A program made the position numbers and the translations under genes. Below are positions 1 to 8,077 of a stretch of DNA of 22,436 bases, one piece after another. Position 1 is the stretch's first letter, and every line of letters begins with the position of its first letter. The notes under the pieces are model-generated. The model was given only the letters and a program-made list of their open reading frames with translations. It ran no database searches and was not told the origin of the DNA. This DNA comes from Bacillota bacterium (GTDB lineage Bacteria; Bacillota; Desulfotomaculia; Desulfotomaculales; JAJYZD01), in NCBI GenBank assembly GCA_021800315.1, contig JAJYZD010000025.1:1-22436 (forward strand), in the 5' to 3' direction.

Positions 1-6
1 GTCTCA

Positions 7-975
7 GTGCTCTTGGATGACATATTATACACTTGTACCCAGACAGAGGCCATCAAACTGGAAACTGGACTCAGACTCTGCCTGTTATCCCTTCCAGTTT
101 CAGGCTCACTCCAGGAGAGCCGCACCCGGCAGAAAGTGTCTCGGTTATTAATATATGGTAGGCGCCATAACATCGTTGAGATACGAATCAACGAGTCCAG
201 CGAAAGAAACACCAAGATGGAAAGGGAAATCGAGAACAGATTTTCCTTGAAAGAAGCAATAGTCGTGTCGATAGCGGAACATAGCGAGGATGATCACCTC
301 AAGAGAAGTCTAGCTGGAGCCGCATTTAATGTCTTGCGTTCCCGCCTGACTAAGTCTGATAGACTGGGGATAACTTGGGGAACTACCTTGTCCTATATGC
401 TCGACTTTATGGAACCCACTGATCTGTCAGGAATGCGAATTATCCAGCTTAATGGTGGGGTAAGTCTTACATCTACTGCTACCGGGGCGGAAGAATTGCT
501 CCTTAGGCTTACACAGTCTTTTAACGGCGAGGCAAATTATCTCATTACCCCTGCTATCGTTGATAGTAAGGAGATAAACGACGCAATTATATCGGACAGT
601 CAAGTAGCCTACGTTCTAAGTCTTTGCAACAGCGTTACAGTTGCGGTTTTCAGTATAGGAGTTCCCGGGGAGGATTCCATTTTATTCAAATCCGGGTTCC
701 TAAAAGATGATGATTTGATGTCGCTCCGAAGTGCTGATGCAGTTGGCGACATATGTGCACGGTATTTCACGATAGATGGTGATATTGCGCATAAAGACCT
801 TGATGATAGAACCATTGGAGTTTCTTTGAACAGTCTAAAGAAAACGCGTCTTTCAATTGCAGTTGCTGGTGGACATGGGAAAGTTAAGGCAATTCGCGGG
901 GGTATTAACGGAGGATATTGCAATGTTCTGATCACGGACAGCCACACTGCAAACGCTCTACTGCAAAGTAATTAA
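7..975 (+). CDS. SorC/LsrR-family sugar-responsive transcriptional regulator, possibly damaged or partial at 5' end
   Basis: The C-terminal two thirds match the SorC/DeoR sugar-phosphate-binding domain. Landmarks are LNGGV near residue 150, AVGDI near 245, and the closing run VAGGHGKVKAI then GGYCNVLITD, which lines up well with LsrR of enteric bacteria. Such proteins are about 310-330 aa tetrameric repressors or activators released by a phosphorylated sugar. The DNA-binding end is odd. The end of the recognition helix (RQKVSRLL, then NIVEIRI) is present, but the expected preceding helix (a TQxEIA-type motif) is absent and the segment is about 6 residues short. A GTG start at 7 is possible, but no ribosome site is visible and the frame is open to the window edge, so the true start may lie outside. 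It precedes the catabolic genes and probably controls them. Family call firm; intactness doubtful. Confidence 0.75.
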   Translation: MLLDDILYTCTQTEAIKLETGLRLCLLSLPVSGSLQESRTRQKVSRLLIYGRRHNIVEIRINESSERNTKMEREIENRFSLKEAIVVSIAEHSEDDHLKRSLAGAAFNVLRSRLTKSDRLGITWGTTLSYMLDFMEPTDLSGMRIIQLNGGVSLTSTATGAEELLLRLTQSFNGEANYLITPAIVDSKEINDAIISDSQVAYVLSLCNSVTVAVFSIGVPGEDSILFKSGFLKDDDLMSLRSADAVGDICARYFTIDGDIAHKDLDDRTIGVSLNSLKKTRLSIAVAGGHGKVKAIRGGINGGYCNVLITDSHTANALLQSN

Positions 976-997
976 GGTAAAATCGGGAGGTATTTTC

Positions 998-2068
998 ATG
1001 ACGAACAGCATTCCTGCGGAAATGAAGGCAGTGATGCTTCAAAGGCCGGGAACAATAAAAGTAGGTATAGTCCCTGTTCCTGAGCCTGGAGAGAAAGAAC
1101 TATTGCTGTTGGTTTCTGCATGCGGCGTGTGTGGTTCCGATTTCTACAGGATGATGATAGATGGCGCCCATAAGATGCCCATAATACCTGGTCACGAGTT
1201 CTCCGGCGTAGTAGTTAAGACCGGCAAATCGGCAACAAGTTTTAATGTGGGGGATAACGTTGTGGTTGCCCCATTAATTCCTTGTGGCGTCTGTGAGTGG
1301 TGTTTGAAAGGAGAATACTCTCTATGTAATGATTATGATTACTATGGATCAAGGAGAAACGGTGCCTTTGCGGAATATGTCGCAGTACACGCTGACAATG
1401 CTATTAAATTGCCCTCAGGCGTGAATATGGATTTGTTTGCCCTGGTTGATTCTTCGGCGAACGCAGTACATGCACTTATGCAATCACGAATTAAGATCGG
1501 TGACAGTTTGATTGTTCTAGGTTGTGGATCAGTTGGTCTTTTTGCCGTTCAATGGGCGAAATATTTTGGTGCCGGCCATATTACCGCCATTGACATTAAC
1601 GACGACAAACTAGCCCTGGCAAAAATCCTTGGCGCTGACCTTGTAGTGAACACATATAAGGACGATGTTGCTAGTATGATACGAAATATCGGTGGTTATT
1701 GCGGTGCAAACACCGTCCTCGAGATGGCCGGCACAAAGGAGGCGCAAAAACTGGCTATTTCTCTGGGCGCTAAGTTAGGTCGTATTGTCTTTTTCGGGAT
1801 ATCTCACCAAACTCTGGAATTATCACGCGAAGATGTTGAGAATATTTTACGCAAAGAGCTGAGTATTACAGGCTCATGGAACTCTTTCTCCCCACCGTTT
1901 CCGGGTGTGGAATGGGTTGAAAGTATAAAAAGAATCCATAGTTATTCGATAAAGGCAGATGAGATCATATCAGTGCGATGTACTCTCGATGAGTTGCCCG
2001 GCATAATGTACGACAGTTGGAATAAAAAAGTATCATATAACAAAATCCTATGTCTACCTAATAGATAG
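998..2068 (+). CDS. Zinc-dependent medium-chain alcohol/polyol dehydrogenase
   Basis: A 356-aa MDR-superfamily dehydrogenase, expected to oxidise a polyol or sugar alcohol with NAD(P)+. Catalytic zinc ligands are visible as C42 in ACGVCGSD and H66-E67 in GHEFSG. The structural zinc lobe is complete with C96, C99, C102 and C110. The Rossmann glycine motif GCGSVG lies near residue 177, with an acidic residue (AID) at the end of strand 2 that favours NAD over NADP. Closest in style to sorbitol, threonine and galactitol-1-phosphate dehydrogenases, but the substrate cannot be told. The ATG is preceded by GGGAGG at good spacing. It sits 22 bp after the regulator and 21 bp before the kinase, so it is probably cotranscribed and may perform the first oxidation of the imported compound. 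Confidence 0.9.
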   Translation: MTNSIPAEMKAVMLQRPGTIKVGIVPVPEPGEKELLLLVSACGVCGSDFYRMMIDGAHKMPIIPGHEFSGVVVKTGKSATSFNVGDNVVVAPLIPCGVCEWCLKGEYSLCNDYDYYGSRRNGAFAEYVAVHADNAIKLPSGVNMDLFALVDSSANAVHALMQSRIKIGDSLIVLGCGSVGLFAVQWAKYFGAGHITAIDINDDKLALAKILGADLVVNTYKDDVASMIRNIGGYCGANTVLEMAGTKEAQKLAISLGAKLGRIVFFGISHQTLELSREDVENILRKELSITGSWNSFSPPFPGVEWVESIKRIHSYSIKADEIISVRCTLDELPGIMYDSWNKKVSYNKILCLPNR

Positions 2069-2089
2069 CAAGCAGAGGGGTGGCTTCCC

Positions 2090-3589
2090 GTGGCCGGCCG
2101 TCCGTATTTTTTAGGCATAGACCTGGGCACAGGCAGTGTGCGAGTCGCTCTATTCGATGGTGGGGGGACCTTGGTCGGTGTCGCCAGCCGGGACATTGCC
2201 ACGCAAATCACCGCTCCGGCGATGGCCGAACAGTCGCCCGCAGATTGGATGGAAGGAATTGTTGGCGCGACTCGCGATTGTGTTTCGGGGAGCGGAGTAT
2301 CGCCGGAAAATGTTGTCGCCTTGTCAGTCGCCGCCACTTCTTCCACGGTGGTCTTTGCCGGCGGGGACCGCATGTTACGACTGGCGATTCTCTGGATGGA
2401 TACCCGGGCCGAAGCGGAGGCGAGAGAGATCTCGGCATTCGGGCATCAGGTTTTGGGGATTTGCGGCGGCACGGATTCACCGGAATGGATGGTGCCGAAG
2501 GCCCTTTGGGTGAAACGGCATGAAGCACCGGTATATAACACGGCAACCAGGATCGGCGAGGCTCTCGACTGGATCAATTATAATTTGACCGGCCAGTGGG
2601 TGGGCTCGCTGAATACGGCGATTTGCAAGTGGAACTACAGTCCGGGTGCCGGTTTTTCCACAGAGTTTCTGCGCCTTTTCGATCTTGAGGATGTTATCGG
2701 CAAGTGGCCTTCAAAATTTCTTCCCATTGGTAGCGTTATCGGCTTTCTGAAAGAGGATGCGGCGAACCGTATCGGCCTGACCGATAAAACCCTGGTGGTC
2801 CAGGGCGGCGTCGATGCGTACCTGGGGATGCTGGGCAGCGGAGTTGTCACGGAGGGAGACGTGGCCTTGATACTGGGAACCTCCAGCGTCTTTCTCGCAC
2901 CCCTCTCCCATGATAAGCCCATGGAAGGAGTGTGGGGACCATACCCGGGCATATTACCGCACGGGTTTCTTGTTGCCGAGGGAGGGCAGATTTCCAGCGG
3001 CGCTGTGCTGAAATGGTGGAATGACCAGTTTTTCCCCGGCTCCGATCAGAGTGAACTCCTGCGGGAGACGGCGGCGATACCACCAGGAGCCAGGGGTTTG
3101 TTAGCACTGGACTTTTTTCAGGGAAACCGCACTCCTTACAAGGATCCTTTAGCCTGTGGAATGATCAGCGGGCTGACCTTGTCCCATACCAAGGCGGATG
3201 TGTTCAAAGCCCTCATGGAAAGCACCGCCTTGGGGGCGCGCCTGGTTCTCTCCAGGTTGTGCGGCCGGGAAAAGACGAACCGGCTGATAGTCAGCGGGGG
3301 TGGTACCAGAAGCCGTGAGTGGGTCCAGGTACATGCCGATGTTCTGCAGGCCCAACTCACGTTGCCCGAATATGCCGAATACGGAACCATGTTAGGAGCG
3401 GCTATGTCTGCGGCTACGGGTTATGGGTTACATAAATCTCTTGTTGACGCAGTTGCGGGAATGCACCGGATAAAAGGCATGACATATCCAAACAGTGATA
3501 ATAAAGATTGTTATGATCGTCTTTATCAAATATATATGAATGCATACGTCAGAAATGTGGAGATAATGCATAGTCTGAGATCACGATAA
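2090..3589 (+). CDS. FGGY-family carbohydrate kinase (xylulokinase/ribulokinase-like)
   Basis: A 499-aa protein of the usual FGGY kinase length, expected to phosphorylate a ketose or polyol with ATP. The N-terminal phosphate-1 motif GIDLGTGSVR (D11) opens the first actin-like domain. LWMDTRA is at about 101-107. D242 in QGGVDAYLG fits the catalytic base, and the second domain carries the LGTSSVF and VSGGGTRSREW motifs of the ATP site. The start is GTG at 2090, with GAGGGG about 10 bases upstream. It follows the dehydrogenase by 21 bp and leads to the aldolase, so its product is probably cleaved by the DeoC-like enzyme. Most of the gene is fairly GC-rich, but from about position 3420 the last 55 codons become sharply AT-rich. 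Exact substrate unknown. Confidence 0.9.
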   Translation: MAGRPYFLGIDLGTGSVRVALFDGGGTLVGVASRDIATQITAPAMAEQSPADWMEGIVGATRDCVSGSGVSPENVVALSVAATSSTVVFAGGDRMLRLAILWMDTRAEAEAREISAFGHQVLGICGGTDSPEWMVPKALWVKRHEAPVYNTATRIGEALDWINYNLTGQWVGSLNTAICKWNYSPGAGFSTEFLRLFDLEDVIGKWPSKFLPIGSVIGFLKEDAANRIGLTDKTLVVQGGVDAYLGMLGSGVVTEGDVALILGTSSVFLAPLSHDKPMEGVWGPYPGILPHGFLVAEGGQISSGAVLKWWNDQFFPGSDQSELLRETAAIPPGARGLLALDFFQGNRTPYKDPLACGMISGLTLSHTKADVFKALMESTALGARLVLSRLCGREKTNRLIVSGGGTRSREWVQVHADVLQAQLTLPEYAEYGTMLGAAMSAATGYGLHKSLVDAVAGMHRIKGMTYPNSDNKDCYDRLYQIYMNAYVRNVEIMHSLRSR

Positions 3590-3618
3590 TTGAACTAAGA
3601 CAGAGATAGAAAAAAGTA

Positions 3619-4296
3619 ATGAGGAAAATGCTGAATAATTTTGACATAGCTCAACGCATTGATCATACTTGCTTAAGACCCGATGCTACTACATCAGATA
3701 TCGATAGAATATGCAAGGAAGCCCAGGGCAATGAAATGCGTGGAGTATGTGTTAACCCTGTGTATGTGATGAGGGCGGTGTCTCAATTAACCTCCAGCCA
3801 AATAGAGGTTGTTGCCGTGGTTGGGTTTCCACTTGGGGCGAATACCAGGCATGTAAAGGAAAAAGAAGCATGTGCTGCCGTGGCCGACGGGGCGACTGAG
3901 GTTGATGCGGTAATCAATATAGGTTATTTCAAAAACGGTGATTATAATTACGTTTTGGATGAATTAAAAAGGATAGTGAATGTGGTTGCTCCACGGTGGG
4001 TTAAGAGCATAATAGAGACGTGCTATTTGACAAAAGATGAGATTGTAATCGCCTCAAAAATATCTCTCGATGCCGGTTGCTCTTTTGTCAAGACATCCAC
4101 CGGGTTAGGCGCCGGCGGCGCGACCCTGGAGGATATTAAACTGATAAGAGACACAGTACGTAACAAATGCGGGATTAAGGCATCAGGTGGCATCAAGAGC
4201 CTGTCCTCTGCCACTTTATGTATTGAAGCCGGAGCAGACGTACTCGGGACGAGTGCTACGATGAAAATCCTGGGGGAAGTGCGTGATCTGGCGTGA
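3619..4296 (+). CDS. deoC: Deoxyribose-phosphate aldolase (DeoC family)
   Basis: A 225-aa class I aldolase of the DeoC/FbaB TIM-barrel superfamily. The standard reaction splits 2-deoxy-D-ribose 5-phosphate into glyceraldehyde 3-phosphate and acetaldehyde. All three key residues are in place: Schiff-base K158 in FVKTSTG, proton-relay K187 in IKASGG, and D96 in EVDAVINIG (E. coli K167, K201 and D102). The N-terminal IDHTCLRPDAT motif is also typical. The first ATG at 3619 has a weak ribosome site; the ATG at 3628 has GAGG too close to it, so the start is uncertain by three codons. The end overlaps the ATPase gene by 4 bp (GTGA), a sign of translational coupling. In this cluster the substrate may be a kinase-made phosphate other than deoxyribose 5-phosphate. 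Confidence 0.92.
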   Translation: MRKMLNNFDIAQRIDHTCLRPDATTSDIDRICKEAQGNEMRGVCVNPVYVMRAVSQLTSSQIEVVAVVGFPLGANTRHVKEKEACAAVADGATEVDAVINIGYFKNGDYNYVLDELKRIVNVVAPRWVKSIIETCYLTKDEIVIASKISLDAGCSFVKTSTGLGAGGATLEDIKLIRDTVRNKCGIKASGGIKSLSSATLCIEAGADVLGTSATMKILGEVRDLA

Positions 4297-5807
4297 AAGA
4301 CTCCGGATACGAGATAGAACTGCGGGATATCCACAAGAAATTCGGTGCCACATATGCGTTGAGAGGGATTGATCTATCCATCAAAAGGGGAGAGGTTCAT
4401 GCCATTATAGGTGCTAACGGTGCCGGCAAGTCCACCCTGATCAAGGTAATATCGGGTGCGGTTAGACCCAACCAGGGGAACATCGTTGTAGGCGGGCAGC
4501 AGGTGCGGACACCAACCCCTCTGGTCATGCAGAAAATGGGTATCGCGGTAATGTATCAGGAACTGGACCTTGTTCCGTGGCTGAGTGTAACTGAGAACAT
4601 CTTTCTTGGTCATGAAATTCTACGAAATGGCTTCATAGATTTCAATAAAGAGTATAGGACTGCCGAGGAGTTACTGCGAGAACTGAATCAGAGCATTTCG
4701 CCGAAAGAGATTATTGCCAAACTCTCCATAGGTAAGCGACAGATGGTTTATTTGGCAAAATGTCTTTCCTATCAAACAAGAGTCGTAATAATGGATGAGC
4801 CCACTTCCGCATTGTCTGAGCATGAAATAGGCGAATTGATGAAAACCATTGGAAGGCTCAAAGATCGTAGTATATCAGTCATTTTTGTTTCCCATAAGCT
4901 CAACGAAGTTTTGCAAATCGCTGACAGGATTACGATTCTTCGGGACGGTATGAAGATAAACACTCACAATGAAGTTAACGGCATTTCCAGGGATCAAATA
5001 ATCTCCGAAATGATTGGTAAACAATTCGTTGATTCGGGCTCGGCGCACCGACATTCGCTTAATCACCTTAGAACCGGACGTAACTTGCTCTCTGTAAAAA
5101 ACTTAAGCGGCAAATTGGTAGCGGACGCGAATTTTACTTTAAATGCCGGCGAAATTCTAGGTGTTACCGGTTTGGTCGGTTCGGGGCAGGAAGAACTGGC
5201 CGCGCTTTTAGGAGGGGCTGCAAAGCCGATTGCCGGTCGGATTGAACTCAACGGCAAGGAATTGAATACAGGGGATATATCGTTCTTTGTTAAAGCAGGA
5301 ATTTATATGGTCCCGGAAGACAGGAGAACTCAGGGTCTTATCTTTACCCTAAGTATTTCCGAGAATATTCTAATAAGTAATCTATTTAATTATACTATAG
5401 GGCCTTTTATTGACTGGCACCGGACTGCTTCGGATGTCCGTAACGTTATCAGAAAAATAAATGTAAAGGCACCGAATATAGATGCATCTATTGCCACTTT
5501 AAGTGGTGGTAATCAGCAGAAAGTCGTAATTGCAAAATGGCTCTTAAGAGAGGGGAAGATACTGATTTTCAACGAACCTACCAGGGGAGTCGATATCTCC
5601 TCGAAAAGAGAAATATATTTTGCGATTGAAGAATTTGTCAGGCATGATAGGGCAGTTATCATTATCTCTACGGACATCGAGGAAATAATGACGATGTGTC
5701 ACAGTGTGATGGTTTGTTATAATGGTCAACTCCATGGGCCCTTTGCTGGCGGACCGCAAAACAAGGAACTCGTAATGGAAACAATGTTGGGGAAGGGGGT
5801 TGAGTAG
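4293..5807 (+). CDS. Sugar ABC importer ATP-binding protein, RbsA/MglA type with two nucleotide-binding domains
   Basis: A 504-aa tandem ATPase that powers a CUT2-family sugar importer. The first half has Walker A GANGAGKST (40-48), signature LSIGKRQ (144-150) and Walker B VVIMDEPTSALS (from 164). The second half has the usual degenerate Walker A (GLVGSGQEE) and a good signature LSGGNQQK. Its Walker B reads IFNEPTRGVD, with Asn where Asp is common, so ATP hydrolysis is probably driven mainly by one site. The GTG start overlaps the deoC stop by 4 bp. The permease follows after 3 bp. Length and arrangement match RbsA, XylG and LsrA; the transported sugar is not known. Confidence 0.95.
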   Translation: MKDSGYEIELRDIHKKFGATYALRGIDLSIKRGEVHAIIGANGAGKSTLIKVISGAVRPNQGNIVVGGQQVRTPTPLVMQKMGIAVMYQELDLVPWLSVTENIFLGHEILRNGFIDFNKEYRTAEELLRELNQSISPKEIIAKLSIGKRQMVYLAKCLSYQTRVVIMDEPTSALSEHEIGELMKTIGRLKDRSISVIFVSHKLNEVLQIADRITILRDGMKINTHNEVNGISRDQIISEMIGKQFVDSGSAHRHSLNHLRTGRNLLSVKNLSGKLVADANFTLNAGEILGVTGLVGSGQEELAALLGGAAKPIAGRIELNGKELNTGDISFFVKAGIYMVPEDRRTQGLIFTLSISENILISNLFNYTIGPFIDWHRTASDVRNVIRKINVKAPNIDASIATLSGGNQQKVVIAKWLLREGKILIFNEPTRGVDISSKREIYFAIEEFVRHDRAVIIISTDIEEIMTMCHSVMVCYNGQLHGPFAGGPQNKELVMETMLGKGVE

Positions 5808-5810
5808 GTT

Positions 5811-6752
5811 ATGCTGAATACCACGCAAACTTCGGAATACCTCAAGAAATATAACTTTTTATTGCTATTCGTTATTTTATTGATGATTTCGTCTGCCTTT
5901 TCTCCTAATTTTCTAACAATCCAGAACTTGCTGAATATTTGGCAACAATCCTCGATTCTCGGTGTCGTCAGTATAGGTGCCACCTTCGTTATCCTCATTG
6001 CCGGCATTGATCTTTCCGCCGGGGCGGTCGTGGCTGTATCGGGAATGATCGTATCTCTGGCCGCCACCGGTAATGCCGGTCTGGTCCTGGGAGTTATCCT
6101 GGCGGTCACGTGTGGTATAGCGATCGGTCTGTTCAACGGGTTGATCAGCACCCTGGGTAAAGTGCCCGGGTTCATTACCACCCTGGCCACGATGAGTGCG
6201 GGAAACGGCTTGGCTTTGATCATTACCCGGGGGAAACCTATTTATAATCTCCCGGCTTCCTTGCAATTCCTAGGTGGTGGATATGTCGGTTCCCTGCCCT
6301 TGATGGGAATAATCTGGGTAGTGCTCAGTATCATAGCCGGGATCGTCCTGAAATGGCTTCCTTTCGGGAGGCATGTCTATGCCGTTGGTGGGAATAGCGA
6401 GGCGGCACGGTTGTCTGGCATAAAAACAAAAACCATTGCGATTATAGCATATACTGTGAGCGGTTTCTTGGCGGCAATTGCCGGGATATTGCTAGCCGGA
6501 TGGCTGACTGTCGGATATCCGACATCCGGGGGAAGCTTGCCCCTTGAGAGCATCGCCGCCGTCGTTCTGGGCGGAACAAGTCTCTTCGGGGGCATAGGGG
6601 GCATAGGTGGGACATTCATCGGAGTATTGATGTTGACAATTATTACAAATATTTTTAATCTATTGGGATTCTCCAGTTATTTTCAAATGATCGGCTATGG
6701 TTTCATTATTATTCTGGCCGTATTTCTTAATAAACTCATTTCTCCTGGCTAG
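5811..6752 (+). CDS. Sugar ABC importer permease, RbsC type
   Basis: A 313-aa membrane protein of the BPD_transp_2 (RbsC/LsrC) family with roughly eight to ten hydrophobic segments, forming the channel with the neighbouring ATPase. Family landmarks are FLTIQNLLNIWQQSS near residue 33, VILIAGIDLSAGAVVA at about 60-75, GLFNGLISTLGKVPGFITTLATMS at about 105-130 and YAVGGNSEAARLSGI near 190-205. Only one permease gene is present, so it probably acts as a homodimer, unlike the LsrC/LsrD pair. It starts with ATG 3 bp after the ATPase stop; the ribosome site lies inside the end of that gene. The first and last parts of the gene are AT-rich and the middle is GC-rich. Confidence 0.94.
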   Translation: MLNTTQTSEYLKKYNFLLLFVILLMISSAFSPNFLTIQNLLNIWQQSSILGVVSIGATFVILIAGIDLSAGAVVAVSGMIVSLAATGNAGLVLGVILAVTCGIAIGLFNGLISTLGKVPGFITTLATMSAGNGLALIITRGKPIYNLPASLQFLGGGYVGSLPLMGIIWVVLSIIAGIVLKWLPFGRHVYAVGGNSEAARLSGIKTKTIAIIAYTVSGFLAAIAGILLAGWLTVGYPTSGGSLPLESIAAVVLGGTSLFGGIGGIGGTFIGVLMLTIITNIFNLLGFSSYFQMIGYGFIIILAVFLNKLISPG

Positions 6753-6895
6753 ACACGGAGGGTAATGGAGGTGGGAGATGCTAATAAAGGAAGCCTGTTT
6801 AATAGTTTAGTATTATGGGAGGTGGTTATTCAACGTTACTATGCTTTGGGTGAGTCATGGGGTACGATAAACTGATTATGAGGAGGTATTTGGGC

Positions 6896-7888
6896 GTGAG
6901 GCGCAAGGTAAAGATAGCTATGATGTCGGTCGTGTCTGTTGCTCTTGCCTTTGTGGTTACCGCCTGCGGTACGCAGGCCGGTACTCCGTCTTCAAGCGGG
7001 AAAAAGCCGTTGATCGGGTTTTCAGAAGTAACCGAATCGTCCCCATACTATGTCGAACTGAAGGATGCTATTCTTAAGCAAGGCGCAAAGAGCGGTTTCT
7101 CGGTTATTTTCGAGGATGCCCATAACAGTGTATCGAAAGAAAACGCTGATGTGCAGGACATGCTCACCCGCGGAATAAAGCTCCTTATCATTGATGCAGC
7201 CAATCCGCAGGGAGTGGCTCCCGCGATCGCGGCGGCCAAGAAGGCCAATGTCCCGGTGATAGCTGTCGACCGACCCATTTCTTTGCCTGTAACGTCTTTT
7301 GTCGGTCGCGACAATCAGCAAATGGGGCATCTCGTAGGAGAATACGCGAAGCAGTTGATTGGAGGAAAAGGCACCATCTTTGAGATCCAGGGCGCTCCTG
7401 GGGATCTGGTCATGATGGCGCGAAGGAAAGGGTTTGACTCGGTTTTCAGTGGAAACGCAAATGTGAAAATTGTTCATAGCACTTACGATTATTACGAAAG
7501 GGATAAAGCGATTGTTTCTGCCGAGGACTTCCTTGCAAGCCCGCATCCGCACCTCAAGCTCATATATGCCCACAATGATGATATGGCCATGGGCGCGCTG
7601 AAGGTTCTTCAGGAGCATCATATTACGAATGTTGACGTTGTCGGAATAGATGGCCTGATGAGTGCTATAAAGGCTATTAAAGATGGCACGCAGTACAAGG
7701 CGACCGCGTTGAACGACCCGGCCTACCAGGGAACTGTCGCGGTAAAGGTCGCGGCCAAGGTGTTGGCTGGTAAGACTGTGCCGAAGTTTGTAAATGTCGG
7801 AACCACCCTTGTTACCTTTAGCAATGCCGCTAAATACTACAACGCCAAACTCGGATTCGCATCATATCGTCCGCCTGTGAAGTTTTAG
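6896..7888 (+). CDS. Sugar ABC importer substrate-binding lipoprotein, RbsB type
   Basis: A periplasmic-binding-protein (Peripla_BP_4, RbsB-like) lipoprotein that captures the sugar outside the cell. I chose the GTG at 6896, giving 330 aa, because AGGAGG lies 9 bases before it and the protein then opens as a classic lipoprotein signal: VRRKVK, a hydrophobic stretch, and lipobox VTAC with the lipid-bearing cysteine at residue 24. The in-frame ATG at 6857 would add 13 residues without a good ribosome site. The mature part starts GFSEVTESSPYY and contains PVIAVDRP, GAPGDLVMMARRKGF and AHNDDMAMGAL, all usual in RbsB relatives. It is separated from the permease by about 140 bp and followed by a strong terminator, which fits high expression of the last importer gene. 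Confidence 0.94.
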   Translation: MRRKVKIAMMSVVSVALAFVVTACGTQAGTPSSSGKKPLIGFSEVTESSPYYVELKDAILKQGAKSGFSVIFEDAHNSVSKENADVQDMLTRGIKLLIIDAANPQGVAPAIAAAKKANVPVIAVDRPISLPVTSFVGRDNQQMGHLVGEYAKQLIGGKGTIFEIQGAPGDLVMMARRKGFDSVFSGNANVKIVHSTYDYYERDKAIVSAEDFLASPHPHLKLIYAHNDDMAMGALKVLQEHHITNVDVVGIDGLMSAIKAIKDGTQYKATALNDPAYQGTVAVKVAAKVLAGKTVPKFVNVGTTLVTFSNAAKYYNAKLGFASYRPPVKF

Positions 7889-7921
7889 TCCGGCGTCGAC
7901 CAATTTCCGAAGAGGGGCCGT

Positions 7922-7956
7922 GCGGGGCAGGGTAAATCATTCTGCCCCGCTTTTTT
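7922..7956 (+). terminator. Rho-independent terminator after the importer operon
   Basis: A perfect 9-bp stem, GCGGGGCAG at 7922-7930 and CTGCCCCGC at 7942-7950, with an 11-base loop, is followed by six T residues. It begins 33 bp after the binding-protein stop and ends the transcript of the sugar operon, separating the second dehydrogenase. Confidence 0.93.
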
Positions 7957-7999
7957 CTTGCAACAAGAGGCAGGTTTTTGTAGTTGATGCCGGAACGCC

Positions 8000-8028
8000 T
8001 TGTGGTTCTCTGCCGGCTGTGGTAAAAT
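8000..8028 (+). promoter_or_regulatory. Candidate sigma-A promoter for the second dehydrogenase
   Basis: TTGTGG at 8000-8005 and TAAAAT at 8023-8028 are separated by 17 bp, directly between the terminator and the dehydrogenase gene. This suggests that gene has its own transcript. Not tested against other sites. Confidence 0.5.
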
Positions 8029-8077
8029 CCAGGAACCGGTATTCTTCTGTCAGGCGTAGGGGGGTGTCCTCAACGGG

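Noticed and set aside
6763..6874. 36-codon frame in the gap between permease and binding protein
   Set aside because: GGAGGG lies too close to its ATG and nothing in the peptide is recognisable; it may be chance.
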